Made by a program: the position numbers and the translations under genes. Positions 35,392-46,700 of a stretch of 64,000 nt of DNA are shown here, one piece after another (position 1 is the stretch's first letter; each line of letters starts with the position of its first letter). The DNA lies in NCBI GenBank assembly GCA_902562645.1, contig CACETY010000005.1, positions 1 to 64,000 of the forward strand, written 5' to 3'. The notes under the pieces were generated by a model, which saw only the letters and a list, made by a program, of their open reading frames with translations, was not told the origin of the DNA and made no database searches. Source of the DNA: an uncultured Pelagibacteraceae bacterium (GTDB taxonomy: Bacteria > Pseudomonadota > Alphaproteobacteria > Pelagibacterales > Pelagibacteraceae).

Positions 35392-36007
35392 ATTTAGTCT
35401 CAGAAGTACCAGCTGAAACTATAAATTTTGAAGCTTCCTCAAATGTCATATCAAGATATACAACCTCACTTTTAGGAAACATTAGCAAGAAACCACTGGT
35501 CGGATTTGGTGTAGTAGGAACAAAAACATTGACTAATTCTGTATTAGTTTTTTTTGAAATCTCACCCTTATTCTCTTTTGTTGCAAAACCAACTGCCCAT
35601 GAGCCCTTTCTTGGATACTGAATTAGAACTACACTTTTTTTTGAACCTTTTTTTGGTGCAAATGTTTCTGTCATTTGTCCAATAGCAGAATATATGGTCC
35701 TTAAAATTGGAATTTTTTTTAATAAATCATTAAATAACTGTAAAAATTTTTTTCCAATAAATGAAAGTGATAATCCACCTACAAGAGTAATAAAGATTAC
35801 CGAAAGTAATATTTCTAAACCCGGTATCGCAAATGGTAGGTAGCTATTTGGATTTATTCCTTGTGGAATTAATTTCGATGAAATTGATATAAAAAAAGTT
35901 GTAAGATATAATGTGATACCAATAGGGACTAAAACAACAATTCCTGTTATAAAGTAGTTTCTTAGTCTTGATATAAATGAAATTCTTTTTCTTCTAATTT
36001 TTGACAT
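35384..36007 (-). CDS. DUF502 family membrane protein
   Basis: 207 residues. YFITGIVVLVPIGITLYLTTF opens the first helix, LLSVIFITLVGGLSL the second, and FNDLLKKIPILRTIYSAIGQ then VVLIQYPRKGSWAVGF are the diagnostic DUF502 segments. A C-terminal soluble part reaches PTTPNPTSGFLLMFP. Function is not established; members are inner-membrane proteins next to recG in alphaproteobacteria. Confidence 0.93.
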   Translation of the reverse strand: MSKIRRKRISFISRLRNYFITGIVVLVPIGITLYLTTFFISISSKLIPQGINPNSYLPFAIPGLEILLSVIFITLVGGLSLSFIGKKFLQLFNDLLKKIPILRTIYSAIGQMTETFAPKKGSKKSVVLIQYPRKGSWAVGFATKENKGEISKKTNTELVNVFVPTTPNPTSGFLLMFPKSEVVYLDMTFEEASKFIVSAGTSETKSK

Positions 36008-36053
36008 AACTTCAATTGATTATAAATTACATGTAATATAAATATTAAGAAAA

Positions 36054-36875
36054 GTGAATAGAAGAAATTTTATATATTTAATGGGTTGTGGCTGCCTTTC
36101 TGCTGGTTTACATGCCTGCACTACGACTCCAATCACAGATAGAAGACAATTAAAATTAATCCCAGAATCAAAGTTAAATGCACAAGCTGCTGAATTGTAT
36201 GAAAAAGTAAAACAAAAAGCTAAATTAAGTGACGATAAAGAAAGTTTAGATAAAATTATTGCAATTGGATCAAAAATAGAAACATCGATATCTGAATATT
36301 TTTATAAAAATAATATGGATGATCCCACAATAAACTTTAATTGGGAATATATTTTAATAGATAATAAAAAAGTTAAAAATGCATGGTGTATGCCTGGAGG
36401 AAAAATTGCTGTTTATACTGGTATGTTAGATATTACAAAAAATGATGACGGTTTAGCTGCTGTAATGGGTCATGAAATTGCTCATGCGGTTGCAAAACAT
36501 TCAGTTGAAAGAGCTAGTAGAACTGTGCTTTTAAACACTACTACAGGAATAATAGATATTGCAACTGGTGGAAAATTATCTCAGATCAATAGAACAACTG
36601 GTATGAATACAGTTGGATTGTTATCTCAAATTGGAATAATGAACCCTTTTACAAGAAAACAAGAAAGTGAAGCTGATTACTTAGGATTAATTTTTTCTTC
36701 TTTATCTGGTTACGATATTAGAGAAACTACCAAAATATGGGAAAGAATGAAGAAAGCAAATAAAGGTAAAGAGCCACTTGAATTTATGAGCACACATCCT
36801 TCAAATGATAGAAGAATTGACCAGATCAGTAATTGGATTAACGAGATTATTCTAAAGTACCCACCAATAGGCTGA
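36054..36875 (+). CDS. M48-family metalloprotease lipoprotein
   Basis: 273 residues from a GTG start. A signal with a Cys-rich end (GCGCLSAGLHAC) suggests lipid attachment at Cys22. MGHEIAHAVAKHSVERAS has the HExxH zinc site and NPFTRKQESEADYLGL supplies the third, glutamate ligand. This is the Oma1/LoiP-like group that acts in the periplasm on membrane or misfolded proteins. It ends 5 bp before the convergent tRNA-Lys. Confidence 0.9.
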   Translation: MNRRNFIYLMGCGCLSAGLHACTTTPITDRRQLKLIPESKLNAQAAELYEKVKQKAKLSDDKESLDKIIAIGSKIETSISEYFYKNNMDDPTINFNWEYILIDNKKVKNAWCMPGGKIAVYTGMLDITKNDDGLAAVMGHEIAHAVAKHSVERASRTVLLNTTTGIIDIATGGKLSQINRTTGMNTVGLLSQIGIMNPFTRKQESEADYLGLIFSSLSGYDIRETTKIWERMKKANKGKEPLEFMSTHPSNDRRIDQISNWINEIILKYPPIG

Positions 36876-36880
36876 AGAGT

Positions 36881-36956
<76 letters not shown>

Positions 36957-37006
36957 AACACGAAAATTCTTATATTGATTTTTTTATATTTGGCAATGGT
37001 AAAAAT

Positions 37007-38125
37007 TTACAAAATATTAATATACTTGTCATGAAATTCATCAAAAGTTCCCATTTTAATATTTTTTCGAATTTCATACATAAGTTCTTGATAAAAGTTT
37101 ATGTTATTTAACGTTAAAATCATTGAGGCCAACATCTCATTAGTATTATGAAGGTGATTCAAATAATTTTTAGAGTATTTATTAAGGTCAAATTTAGTTA
37201 CACTACTATCTAGAGGTGTATTATCTAATTTATTTTCAGAATTTCTTATTTGAATTCTGCCATTCCAAGTAAAAGCTAGTCCAGTTCTTCCAGATCTTGT
37301 AGGTAGGACACAATCGAACATATCTATACCTCTTTTAACTGCCCCTAATATATCAGATGGAGTTCCTACACCCATTAAATATCTCGGTTTATCCACTGGT
37401 AAATAGTCTTTAATACCATCTAAAACATCAAACATTTCCCTTTGAGTTTCTCCAACAGCTAAACCTCCAATTGCGTATCCATCAAATTTTATGTTAATTA
37501 ATTTTCTTAAAGATTCAATTCTAAGATCATTAAATAAACCACCTTGAACAATACCAAACAAAGCTTTATGAGGGTTATTTCCGAATTCATTCTTAGATCT
37601 TATTGCCCACTCTGTAGATAAATTCATTGATTTTTCAATTTTATTATAATCATTAGTATTTTTTGGACACTCATCCATCACCATAACAATATCTGAGTTG
37701 AGTTTTTTTTGAATTTTAATACTTTCTTCTGGACTTAAAATAAAAGTTCTTCCATCTATGTGTGATTGGAAAATTGCACCTTTGTCTCTATCAATTTTAT
37801 TAAATTTAGATAGAGACATCACCTGATAGCCGCCAGAGTCAGTCAATATAGGAAGTTTGCAATTCATAAATTTATGCAATCCACCAACAGCTTCAATCCT
37901 TTCTGTGCCAGGTCTTATCATTAAGTGATAAGTATTAGAGAGAATTATCTCACTTCCTGTTTCAATAATGTCATCAATAAAAACTCCTTTAACCGTTGCT
38001 TGAGTGCCTACAGGCATAAATGCAGGAGTATTAATATCCCCACGATGAGTTTCAATTAATCCAACACGATAATTTTTACTTTGATGTTTTACGCTAAAAG
38101 AAAAATTCTTTTTTATGTCTTCCAT
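37007..38125 (-). CDS. tgt: Queuine tRNA-ribosyltransferase lacking the zinc site
   Basis: 372 residues, the full bacterial TGT length. It exchanges guanine for preQ1 at the wobble position of certain tRNAs. The active site is intact: ILTDSGGYQVMSLS (Asp96), GIVQGGLF, YLMGVGTPSDI, and the nucleophile Asp271 in MFDCVLPTRSGR. The zinc site is not: where the E. coli enzyme has Cys302, Cys304, Cys307 and His333, this protein has Val309, Lys311, Leu314 and Asn340, while flanking residues (TPLD, KYSKNYL, NEML, FYQELM) still align. The fold must be held without zinc. It lies 10 bp after the cyclophilin gene. Confidence 0.93.
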   Translation of the reverse strand: MEDIKKNFSFSVKHQSKNYRVGLIETHRGDINTPAFMPVGTQATVKGVFIDDIIETGSEIILSNTYHLMIRPGTERIEAVGGLHKFMNCKLPILTDSGGYQVMSLSKFNKIDRDKGAIFQSHIDGRTFILSPEESIKIQKKLNSDIVMVMDECPKNTNDYNKIEKSMNLSTEWAIRSKNEFGNNPHKALFGIVQGGLFNDLRIESLRKLINIKFDGYAIGGLAVGETQREMFDVLDGIKDYLPVDKPRYLMGVGTPSDILGAVKRGIDMFDCVLPTRSGRTGLAFTWNGRIQIRNSENKLDNTPLDSSVTKFDLNKYSKNYLNHLHNTNEMLASMILTLNNINFYQELMYEIRKNIKMGTFDEFHDKYINIL

Positions 38126-38135
38126 CCATTAAATT

Positions 38136-38690
38136 CTACTCAGATTTAAAGCTAATTATTTTGTCTGGATTAGAAACAGATCCATTGGGTCCATCTCCTT
38201 TTGTTATCATATCAACAAATTCCATACCCTCGATTACTTTTCCAAATACTGTATATTGTCTATCGAGATGAGGTGTAGGACCAAAACAAATAAAGAACTG
38301 ACTGTTTGCACTATTTGGATCTGAAGATCTTGCCATTGACAATGTTCCCCTCTCGTGTGGAAGATCGTTAAATTCCTCTTTAAGATCTGGCATGTCTGAA
38401 CCACCCATGCCTGCTCTACTTAAGTTAAAACTATCTGAGGATGAGTTTCCAAATTTAACATCTCCTGTTTGAGCCATGAAGCCATCGATTACTCTATGAA
38501 AAACAACTCCATCATATTTTCCACCGTTAGCAAGTGTGGTTATTCTTTTAACATGGTTTGGTGCTACATTTGGAAATAATTCAATTTTTACATCTCCATC
38601 TTTTAATTTAAGTATCATTATATTCTCCTTTGCGTTTAAAACTGTTGTTAATAATATTGATATAAATAGAATAATAATTTTTTTAAGCAT
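38136..38690 (-). CDS. Peptidyl-prolyl isomerase, cyclophilin type, exported
   Basis: 184 residues. A signal peptide (KKIIILFISILLTTVLNAK) directs it to the periplasm. The cyclophilin core has VFHRVIDGFMAQTGD with the catalytic Arg, RGTLSMARSSDPNSANSQFF with the substrate-binding Gln/Phe, and YTVFGKVIEGMEFVD. It overlaps coaD by 8 bp. Confidence 0.95.
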   Translation of the reverse strand: MLKKIIILFISILLTTVLNAKENIMILKLKDGDVKIELFPNVAPNHVKRITTLANGGKYDGVVFHRVIDGFMAQTGDVKFGNSSSDSFNLSRAGMGGSDMPDLKEEFNDLPHERGTLSMARSSDPNSANSQFFICFGPTPHLDRQYTVFGKVIEGMEFVDMITKGDGPNGSVSNPDKIISFKSE

Positions 38691-39177
38691 AAACTTCTTT
38701 CAGTGACTTGATAGTGCTTTTAGTTGTAAATTTTTTTAAATCACCTTTGTGTAAAGCAATTTCTTTAACAAATCTCGATGAAATAATCTGATTTTCAACA
38801 TCAGACATAAGAAACACTGTTTCTACTTTATTATTTAATTTTCTATTCATTCCAGCTAGTTGAAACTCATATTCAAAATCAGAAACAGCCCTCAAACCTC
38901 TAAGAATTAAGTTTGACTTATATTTTTTACATAGTTTTGTTGTTAGTGAATTAAATTTAATCACCTTGATTTTATTTTTTGGAAGTTTTAGGTCTACATA
39001 TAAAGCTTTTGAAACAATTTTTAATCTTTCATCTATTGGAAATAAAAAATTTTTCTCATTACCGTCAGATATACCAACAATGATTTTATCTACGATATTT
39101 AGAGCTTTTTTTATAACATCTATATGACCGTTTGTTATTGGATCAAATGTTCCAGGATATATAGCTATATTTTTCAT
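38683..39177 (-). CDS. coaD: Phosphopantetheine adenylyltransferase
   Basis: 164 residues, penultimate step of coenzyme A synthesis. YPGTFDPITNGHIDVI contains the nucleotidyl-transferase T/HxGH motif, LILRGLRAVSDFEYEFQ the substrate loop, and NQIISSRFVKEIA the C-terminal helix. The ATG overlaps the gyrA stop by one base. Confidence 0.97.
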   Translation of the reverse strand: MKNIAIYPGTFDPITNGHIDVIKKALNIVDKIIVGISDGNEKNFLFPIDERLKIVSKALYVDLKLPKNKIKVIKFNSLTTKLCKKYKSNLILRGLRAVSDFEYEFQLAGMNRKLNNKVETVFLMSDVENQIISSRFVKEIALHKGDLKKFTTKSTIKSLKEVYA

Positions 39178-41759
39178 TAAACTAAATTATCATCTAATTT
39201 AATTGAGGAAACCACCTTTTCGTCACCAGTTAATTTAATAATTCTTACTCCTTGTGTGTTTCTTCCAGCAATTCTTATTTCCTTCACAGCAGTTCTTATC
39301 ACTCTGCCTTTATTGGTAGAAATTAATATTTGATCACCTTCAAAAACAGGGAAAGATGATGAGACATTACCGTTTCTTGGAGAATTAACTATACCAATTA
39401 TTCCCTTTCCTCCTCGATTTGTGACTCTAAAATCATAATGAGATGTTCTTTTACCATAACCATTTTCTGTAATTGATAAGATAAATTTTTCTTTAGCTAT
39501 CACTTCAGATTTTTCGTCTTTAGTTTTACTTTTACTTTTTTTAATTTCATCTTTATCAATTATAGATAACGAGACAATTGTATCTTTTTCTGAAAGATTA
39601 ATACCTCTAATACCTTTAGAAGATCTGCCCTTAAAGACTCTAAGTTTTTTAGACTCAAATCTAATACATTTACCAAATTTTGTATTTAGCATGATATCTT
39701 GATCATCCGTACATATTTTTACCCCAATAATTTTATCATCAGAGTCTAATTTCATTGCAATTTTTCCAGAAGCATTAATAGACGAAAAATCCTCTAAATT
39801 ATTCTTTCTTATTTTCCCTTTGCTAGTTGCAAATATGATATGCATATTTTTTTTATTAACATCTTCATCTGGAAAAGGCATAATCGAACTAATTGATTGA
39901 TGGTTTTTTAGGGGTAAAATATTGAAGAGAGATTTACCTTTAGATGATGCTGAGCCCTCAGGTATTTTCCAGGCTTTAACTTTATAAGCTAAACCTTCTG
40001 TAGAAAAAAATAATAACGATGTATGTGTATCCACAGATAATGTTTGAACAACTGAGTCTTCTTCTCTGGTTTTTATTCCTTTTTTTCCTTTTCCACCTCT
40101 TTTTTGCTGTTTAACTCCACTTAGGGCACCTCTTTTTATATATCCTTGAAGTGTTATTGTAATTATTACTGACTCTTTTTGTATTGTCTCTTCTATGTCA
40201 TAATTTAATACAGCATCTATAATTTTTGTTCTTCTAGGAACCGAAAATTTATCTTTAATTGTCTGAAGATCATTGCTTATTACTCTTAACAACTCATTTT
40301 TAGAATTTATAATTTTCTTATATTTAGAAATCTCAACAGCTAATTTTTTAATTTCTATCTCAATTTCATTAATACCTATAGCCGTTAATTTTTGAAGTCT
40401 AAGTTCTAATATGGAAGTTACCTGATCATTAGATAATACATACTTTCCTTTGTAATTTTTGCTATCTACTAATTTAATAAGTTTTGATGCATGGATTATT
40501 TTCCAAGTTGTTTTTAAAAGTGAATTTTTTGCCTCTTCAGGATTTTTAGAAGATCTAATTATTTTAATAACTTTATCAATGTTTTCAACGCTAACAGATA
40601 GTCCTAATAGAATATGAACTCTCTCCTCTGCCTTTTTAAGATCAAATTTAGTTCTTTTTATAACTACATCTTCTCTAAACTTTAAAAAGTTTTCTAAAAA
40701 ATCTTTTAAATTACAAGTCTTTGGTTTCTGATCAACGATTGCTAAAGAATTAAAACCGAATGATGACTCTACTGATGTATACTTGTATAATTGTCTTTTA
40801 ACAGTTTCAGGTTCAACATTTCTTCTAAGATCAATGGATACTCTAATACCTTCGCTGTTTGATTCATCTCTTATATCACTTATACCTTCAATTTTTTTAT
40901 CTCTTACCAGTTCTGCAATTCTCTCATTTAGGTTAGATTTGTTAATTTGGTAAGGTATAGATGAAACTACAAGTCTATCTTTACCATTTTTCAGATTTTC
41001 AACTGAAATTTCTCCACGAATTTTAAAAGATCCTCTTCCAGTTTTGTATCCTTGCTTAATTATATCCTTACCAATTATTAATCCTCCAGTTGGGAAATCT
41101 GGACCTGGTATATGTTTCATTAATTCATTTATTTTAATATCTTTATTTTTAATCAAGGCTAAAGTTCCATCTATAACCTCACCTAAATTATGAGGAGGTA
41201 TACTTGTCGCCATTCCAACTGCAATACCACCAGCACCATTAACTAAAAGATTTGGATATTGAGCAGGTAATACAACAGGTTCTTGCTCTGTTTCATCATA
41301 ATTGCTTTTAAAGGATACGGTATTTTTTTCTATATCATTAATTAGAAACTGTGAAACTTTTGCAAGTTTGGTTTCTGTATATCTCATTGCTGCAGGAGGA
41401 TCTCCGTCTATAGATCCAAAATTTCCTTGCCCATCTACTAAAGGCAAGCTCATTGAAAACTCTTGAACCATTCTGACAAGAGCATCATAAACAGCTTGAT
41501 CACCATGAGGATGGTATTTACCAATTACATCTCCAACAATTCTTGCAGACTTTCTAAATTGTTTTGACCAATCAAAACCACCTTTGTGCATTGCATAAAT
41601 AATTCTTCTGTGAACAGGTTTTAATCCATCTCTTATATCAGGTAGTGCCCTACTTACTATAACACTCATAGCGTAAGATAAATATGATGAACTCATCTCA
41701 TCATACATTGAGATTGGTTTTATATTATTATTTATCTTTGGAATTTCGTTTTTTTCCAT
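39177..41759 (-). CDS. gyrA: DNA gyrase subunit A
   Basis: 860 residues. [21 protein letters not shown] and [14 protein letters not shown] with the catalytic Tyr are in the winged-helix region; [15 protein letters not shown] in the C-terminal domain is the GyrA box, which separates it from ParC. Six-bladed C-terminal repeats follow. It introduces negative supercoils with GyrB. It lies 5 bp after ssb. Confidence 0.97.
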   Translation of the reverse strand: MEKNEIPKINNNIKPISMYDEMSSSYLSYAMSVIVSRALPDIRDGLKPVHRRIIYAMHKGGFDWSKQFRKSARIVGDVIGKYHPHGDQAVYDALVRMVQEFSMSLPLVDGQGNFGSIDGDPPAAMRYTETKLAKVSQFLINDIEKNTVSFKSNYDETEQEPVVLPAQYPNLLVNGAGGIAVGMATSIPPHNLGEVIDGTLALIKNKDIKINELMKHIPGPDFPTGGLIIGKDIIKQGYKTGRGSFKIRGEISVENLKNGKDRLVVSSIPYQINKSNLNERIAELVRDKKIEGISDIRDESNSEGIRVSIDLRRNVEPETVKRQLYKYTSVESSFGFNSLAIVDQKPKTCNLKDFLENFLKFREDVVIKRTKFDLKKAEERVHILLGLSVSVENIDKVIKIIRSSKNPEEAKNSLLKTTWKIIHASKLIKLVDSKNYKGKYVLSNDQVTSILELRLQKLTAIGINEIEIEIKKLAVEISKYKKIINSKNELLRVISNDLQTIKDKFSVPRRTKIIDAVLNYDIEETIQKESVIITITLQGYIKRGALSGVKQQKRGGKGKKGIKTREEDSVVQTLSVDTHTSLLFFSTEGLAYKVKAWKIPEGSASSKGKSLFNILPLKNHQSISSIMPFPDEDVNKKNMHIIFATSKGKIRKNNLEDFSSINASGKIAMKLDSDDKIIGVKICTDDQDIMLNTKFGKCIRFESKKLRVFKGRSSKGIRGINLSEKDTIVSLSIIDKDEIKKSKSKTKDEKSEVIAKEKFILSITENGYGKRTSHYDFRVTNRGGKGIIGIVNSPRNGNVSSSFPVFEGDQILISTNKGRVIRTAVKEIRIAGRNTQGVRIIKLTGDEKVVSSIKLDDNLV

Positions 41760-41764
41760 ATTAA

Positions 41765-42214
41765 TTAAAATGGAATATCGTCGTCTAAGCCACTTTGATC
41801 TGGTGCAGGACTATCATCAAAATTTTGTTTATTATCTTGTGATGCTATATTATTTTGATTACCTCCTCCTAGCATTGTTAATGATGAATTATAACCTTGG
41901 ATTAAAATTTCAGTTGAGTATTTATCTTGACCACTTTGCTCATCTTTCCATTTTCTTGTTGAAAGTTGCCCTTCAACGTACACTTGTGCACCTTTTTTTA
42001 AATACTGCTGAACAACATTTACCAAACCTTCATTAAAAACAACTATTCTGTGCCATTCAGTTTTTTCTTTTTTTTCTCCAGTATTTTTGTCTTTCCAGGA
42101 TTGACTTGTAGCAAGACTTAGTCTCGCAACACTTTTTCCGTTCACCATTTGCTTGACTTCAGGGTCTGCGCCCAAACGACCAATTAATAATACTTTATTT
42201 AAACTTCCAGCCAT
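41765..42214 (-). CDS. ssb: Single-stranded DNA-binding protein
   Basis: 149 residues. [30 protein letters not shown] and [17 protein letters not shown] form the OB fold; a Gln/Asn-rich linker ends in the acidic tip DDDIPF that recruits repair proteins. It is divergent from uvrA across 81 bp, where any damage-regulated promoter would lie; I see no clear LexA box. Confidence 0.97.
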   Translation of the reverse strand: MAGSLNKVLLIGRLGADPEVKQMVNGKSVARLSLATSQSWKDKNTGEKKEKTEWHRIVVFNEGLVNVVQQYLKKGAQVYVEGQLSTRKWKDEQSGQDKYSTEILIQGYNSSLTMLGGGNQNNIASQDNKQNFDDSPAPDQSGLDDDIPF

Positions 42215-42295
42215 AATATTTTAATATTTAAGAATGTTTATTATACCACTTATTAAACTGAATATTAATTTTATTAATCTAAAGCAACAAAAATT

Positions 42296-45172
42296 ATGCT
42301 CAAAAAGATAGTTATTAAGGGTGCAAAAGAGCACAATTTAAAGAATATAACGCTTGAGATTCCAAAAGAAAAATTTGTCGTGATTACAGGTTTATCAGGA
42401 TCTGGAAAATCATCATTAGCTTTCGATACTGTATATGCTGAGGGACAAAGACGCTATGTAGAAAGCTTATCGGCGTATGCGAGACAGTTTCTTGACAAAA
42501 TGAAAAAACCAAATGTAGATTTAATAGAGGGTTTAAGCCCAGCAATTTCTATTGAGCAAAAAAATACATCTAAAAATCCAAGATCTACAGTCGCAACAGT
42601 TACTGAAATTTATGATTATATGAGAGTTCTTTATGCAAGAGCTGGTATACCCTACTCACCATTTACAGGTTTACCAATTGCTTCTCAAACAATTAGTCAA
42701 ATAGTAGATAAAATCAAAACTCTTCCAAAAAAATCTACTATTTACTTATATGCACCTGTTGTTAGAGGAAGAAAAGGAGAATATCGAAAAGATATACTTG
42801 GTTATAAAAAAAGAGGATTTAGAAAAATTAAAGTAGATAACAAATTATATGATATTGATGAGGTTCCAGAATTAAATAAAAAACTTAAACATGATATCTC
42901 TGTCTTAGTCGATAGAATAGTTCTTAATGCATCATTAGGTAATAGATTAGCAGAGAGTGTAGAAACAGCTGTAAATTTAGCTAATGGTCTTATGTTTGTA
43001 GAGTATGAAGATGAAACCCTTCCAAAAAAATTTAGAAAAATTGAAAATTTAATTTTTTCTACAAAATTTGCATGTCCAGAGAGTGGTTTTACTATCGAAG
43101 AAATAGAACCTAGATTATTTTCTTTCAACAGTCCTTATGGTGCATGCGAAGAATGCGAAGGTATAGGAGTAAAATTAAATGTAGATCCTAAATTAGTAGT
43201 GCCAGATGAAAAAAAAACTATAGCAGATGGCGCAATTGAACCTTGGTCAAAATCGTCTTCTTTATACTACGCTCAAACTTTAGCATCTATAGCAAAACAT
43301 TATGGATTTTCGTTAAATGATAGATGGTCAAAATTACCAAAAAAAATTAAAGATGTAATTCTTTTTGGATCAGACGATGAGGAAATAAAATTTTCTTATG
43401 ATGATGGATATGAAAAGTATTCACATAAAAAAACATTTGAGGGTGTAGTAAATAATCTTGAAAGAAGGTTTTTAGAAACTGATAGTGATTGGAAAAGAGA
43501 AGAAATTTCACAATATCAATCTGATACAAAATGTGAAAGATGTAATGGACACAGATTAAAAGATGAAGCTTTATGTGTAAAAATTAATGAACTTAATATT
43601 AGTGAAGTTACAGAAAAATCAATTTACGATGCAAAAGAGTGGTTTAAATCACTAGAAACCAAACTAGATAAAAGGCAATTAAAAATAGCACAACACATAC
43701 TTAAAGAAATTAACGAAAGATTAAACTTTTTGTTAAATGTTGGGCTTGATTACCTAACATTATCAAGAGAATCTGGAACATTGTCAGGAGGTGAAGCTCA
43801 AAGAATTAGATTAGCATCTCAAATAGGATCTGGATTAACTGGTGTGTTATATGTTCTTGATGAACCGTCCATAGGTTTACACCAAAAAGATAATGTAAAG
43901 TTAATTAATGCATTAAAAAGATTAAGAGATCTGGGGAATACAGTAATTGTGGTTGAACATGATACAGAGACGATGGAAAATGCTGACCATATAATTGACC
44001 TTGGACCTGAAGCTGGAAATAAGGGTGGAGAAGTAATTGCACAAGGTTCATACAAAGATATTCTTGATAATGATAAAAGTATTACAGGTAGATACTTATC
44101 AAATAAGAGCTACATACCTATCCCACGTAATAGAAGATTAGCAAAAAATGGTAGATTTTTAGAAATTAATGGTGCAAGTGGTAATAATTTAAATAACGTG
44201 AATCTTAAAATTCCATTAGGAAGTTTCACATGTGTTACTGGTGTATCTGGTAGTGGTAAATCTACTTTAATACTTCAAACACTTTACAATGCTTTAAACC
44301 TTACTTTAAATAATAATAAATCAAGAAAAATACCTAAACCATTTAGAGGTTTTAAAGGAATTGAATTAGTAGACAAAATTATTGATATTGATCAATCACC
44401 AATTGGAAGAACTCCAAGATCAAATCCTGCAACTTACACCGGTGCTTTTGGTCCGATTAGGGATTGGTTTACTAATTTGCCAGAGGCAAAAAGTAGAGGT
44501 TATAAGCCTGGAAGATTTTCTTTTAATGTTAAAGGTGGACGTTGTGAAGCTTGTGAAGGTGACGGGGTAATAACTTACGAAATGCATTTTTTACCAGATG
44601 TTTATATAACTTGTGACGAATGCAAAGGAACTAGATACAATAGAGAAACACTAGAAATTAAATTTAAAGATAAGAGTATTGCAGATGTTTTGAATATGAC
44701 AGTGGATGAAGGTTGTGAATATTTTGAAAATATTTCTAATATAAAGACAAAATTACTTACACTTAAGAAAGTTGGTTTAGGGTATATAAAAATTGGTCAA
44801 CAAGCTACTACGCTATCAGGTGGTGAAGCTCAAAGGATAAAGTTAGCAAAAGAGTTATCTAAAAGATCAACTGGAAGAACAATATATATATTAGATGAAC
44901 CGACAACAGGACTGCATCAACATGATATTAAAAAATTATTAGAAATTTTACATACGTTTGTTGCAACAGGAAATACTGTAGTTGTAATAGAACATAATTT
45001 AGATGTTATAAAAACTGCTGATTATATAGTCGATATGGGTCCAGATGGTGGTGTAAAAGGAGGAAATATCATAGCTGAAGGTAAACCTGAGGAAATAATT
45101 AATGTTAAAGATAGTTATACAGGTAAATTTTTAAAACCAATGTTGGACAATAAGTTCAAAAAAACTGCTTAA
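42296..45172 (+). CDS. uvrA: Excinuclease ABC subunit A
   Basis: 958 residues. Two ABC units are visible: [19 protein letters not shown] and [13 protein letters not shown] as Walker A motifs, with signatures [12 protein letters not shown] and [12 protein letters not shown] and [20 protein letters not shown]. Zinc-finger cysteine pairs ([16 protein letters not shown] and CDECKGTRY) are retained. It detects DNA damage for nucleotide-excision repair. Confidence 0.98.
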   Translation: MLKKIVIKGAKEHNLKNITLEIPKEKFVVITGLSGSGKSSLAFDTVYAEGQRRYVESLSAYARQFLDKMKKPNVDLIEGLSPAISIEQKNTSKNPRSTVATVTEIYDYMRVLYARAGIPYSPFTGLPIASQTISQIVDKIKTLPKKSTIYLYAPVVRGRKGEYRKDILGYKKRGFRKIKVDNKLYDIDEVPELNKKLKHDISVLVDRIVLNASLGNRLAESVETAVNLANGLMFVEYEDETLPKKFRKIENLIFSTKFACPESGFTIEEIEPRLFSFNSPYGACEECEGIGVKLNVDPKLVVPDEKKTIADGAIEPWSKSSSLYYAQTLASIAKHYGFSLNDRWSKLPKKIKDVILFGSDDEEIKFSYDDGYEKYSHKKTFEGVVNNLERRFLETDSDWKREEISQYQSDTKCERCNGHRLKDEALCVKINELNISEVTEKSIYDAKEWFKSLETKLDKRQLKIAQHILKEINERLNFLLNVGLDYLTLSRESGTLSGGEAQRIRLASQIGSGLTGVLYVLDEPSIGLHQKDNVKLINALKRLRDLGNTVIVVEHDTETMENADHIIDLGPEAGNKGGEVIAQGSYKDILDNDKSITGRYLSNKSYIPIPRNRRLAKNGRFLEINGASGNNLNNVNLKIPLGSFTCVTGVSGSGKSTLILQTLYNALNLTLNNNKSRKIPKPFRGFKGIELVDKIIDIDQSPIGRTPRSNPATYTGAFGPIRDWFTNLPEAKSRGYKPGRFSFNVKGGRCEACEGDGVITYEMHFLPDVYITCDECKGTRYNRETLEIKFKDKSIADVLNMTVDEGCEYFENISNIKTKLLTLKKVGLGYIKIGQQATTLSGGEAQRIKLAKELSKRSTGRTIYILDEPTTGLHQHDIKKLLEILHTFVATGNTVVVIEHNLDVIKTADYIVDMGPDGGVKGGNIIAEGKPEEIINVKDSYTGKFLKPMLDNKFKKTA

Positions 45173-45206
45173 ATTTCAATTAAAAATGTTATAAATTATA
45201 GATATT

Positions 45207-45809
45207 ATGACTTCGATTCTTCAATCATTATCAAAAACAGTTCATATCTCTTTGGCATTATCAATTTTACTATTTTTAGGTTTATACTTTGGAAATGGTG
45301 GCTTTGATATCGACATAGTTTTTTGGAGTTGGTTATTTAGATATATACATGTCATTGTTGCAATTATGTGGATCGGTTTACTCTGGTATTTTAATTTTGT
45401 TCAAATACCAAATATGGCAAAAATACCTGATGAGCAAAAACCAGCAATTGGAAAAGTTATAGCTCCTGCAGCTCTATTTTGGTTTAGATGGGCAGCTTTA
45501 GTTACAGTCATATCAGGACTTATCTTAGCTTATTTAAACGGTTATGTTCATCAAGCTATGACCTTAGGAATTGGATCAGGTGGAGGAAAAGCAACTGCCA
45601 TAGGAATAGGTATGTGGTTAGGAATTATAATGGCATTTAATGTATGGTTTGTAATATGGCCAAATCAGAAAAAAGCTTTAGGAATTGTTGAGGTTGAAGC
45701 TGATGTTAAAGCTAAATCTGCAAAAACTGCGATGCTATTTTCTAGAACAAATACACTTCTATCTTTGCCAATGCTTCTGACGATGGTAATAGCTCAAAAC
45801 CTATATTAA
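45207..45809 (+). CDS. Urate hydroxylase PuuD-like membrane domain protein
   Basis: 200 residues with about five helices. FRYIHVIVAIMWIGLLWYFNF and WFRWAALVTVISGLILAY, then WLGIIMAFNVWFVIWPNQKK match the Urate_ox_N membrane domain. The C-terminal cytochrome c domain of full PuuD (about 400 residues) is absent, so activity on urate is uncertain. His25 and the conserved HV/W residues are retained. It ends where the convergent secF ends, overlapping by 4 bp. Confidence 0.8.
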   Translation: MTSILQSLSKTVHISLALSILLFLGLYFGNGGFDIDIVFWSWLFRYIHVIVAIMWIGLLWYFNFVQIPNMAKIPDEQKPAIGKVIAPAALFWFRWAALVTVISGLILAYLNGYVHQAMTLGIGSGGGKATAIGIGMWLGIIMAFNVWFVIWPNQKKALGIVEVEADVKAKSAKTAMLFSRTNTLLSLPMLLTMVIAQNLY

Positions 45810-46699
45810 TCTTTTTCTTCTTTAACTATTGTTCTTTGGCTGACATTCAGTGCTACTAAAATAGGATTTGCGATATATATTGAGGAGTAAGTTCCAAAAA
45901 TAACTCCTAATATCATTGCTAAAGAAAAACCTTTTAATATTTCACCGCCAAATAAGTAAATTGATAAAAGAGCTAATAACGTAGTTACAGATGTAATTAT
46001 CGTTCTAGACAAAGTTTCATTAATTGAAATATTAGTTAAGTCAAAAATTTTTATATCAGAATACTTTCTTAAATTTTCTCTCACTCTATCGAATATAACA
46101 ACGGTATCGTTCATAGAGTAACCAACAATAGTTAAAACAGCTGCAACGATAGAAAGGTTTATTTCAAGTGAGAAAATAGAAAATATACCTAATGTAATAA
46201 TAACATCATGAAATATAGCTAAAATAGCTCCTAAGCTAAACTGCCATTCAAATCTTATCCAAATATATAATAGCATCGCCGCTAGCGATAAACTTATAGC
46301 AATAATTCCTGATTTTAAGAGTTCTGAGCTTACTTTAGGACCAACATTTTCTACTCTTCTAAAATCGACATCACCAATAGAACTAGATAATTTATTTTGA
46401 ATATTTTTAATAAATTCAGGATCATTTGAATTTTGCTTTTCAAATTTAACAATAAAGTCTGTTTCATTGCCAAATTTTTTGACTGATACATCCCCTAAAT
46501 TCATTTGATTAAAGCTATCTCTAATAAGACTAATATTATTGGTTTTATCTGTAGTTCTTAATTCAATTAAAGTACCACCTTTGAAATCAACACCATAATT
46601 TAAACCTTTAAAAATTAAAAATGCTAATGAAATTACTATAAGGACAAGTGATAATATATTAAATTTTCTATAAAACTTATTAAAAGAAATGTCTCTCAT
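45806..46699 (-). CDS. secF: Protein translocase subunit SecF
   Basis: 297 residues. GLNYGVDFKGGTLIELR at the first periplasmic turn, ILAIFHDVIITLGIFSIF, AAVLTIVGYSMNDTVVIFDRVREN and the last helices GFSLAMILGVIFGTYSSIYIA are all standard. It uses the proton gradient with SecD to help protein release. One base separates it from secD. Confidence 0.97.
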   Translation of the reverse strand: MRDISFNKFYRKFNILSLVLIVISLAFLIFKGLNYGVDFKGGTLIELRTTDKTNNISLIRDSFNQMNLGDVSVKKFGNETDFIVKFEKQNSNDPEFIKNIQNKLSSSIGDVDFRRVENVGPKVSSELLKSGIIAISLSLAAMLLYIWIRFEWQFSLGAILAIFHDVIITLGIFSIFSLEINLSIVAAVLTIVGYSMNDTVVIFDRVRENLRKYSDIKIFDLTNISINETLSRTIITSVTTLLALLSIYLFGGEILKGFSLAMILGVIFGTYSSIYIANPILVALNVSQRTIVKEEKD

Positions 46700-46700
46700 T

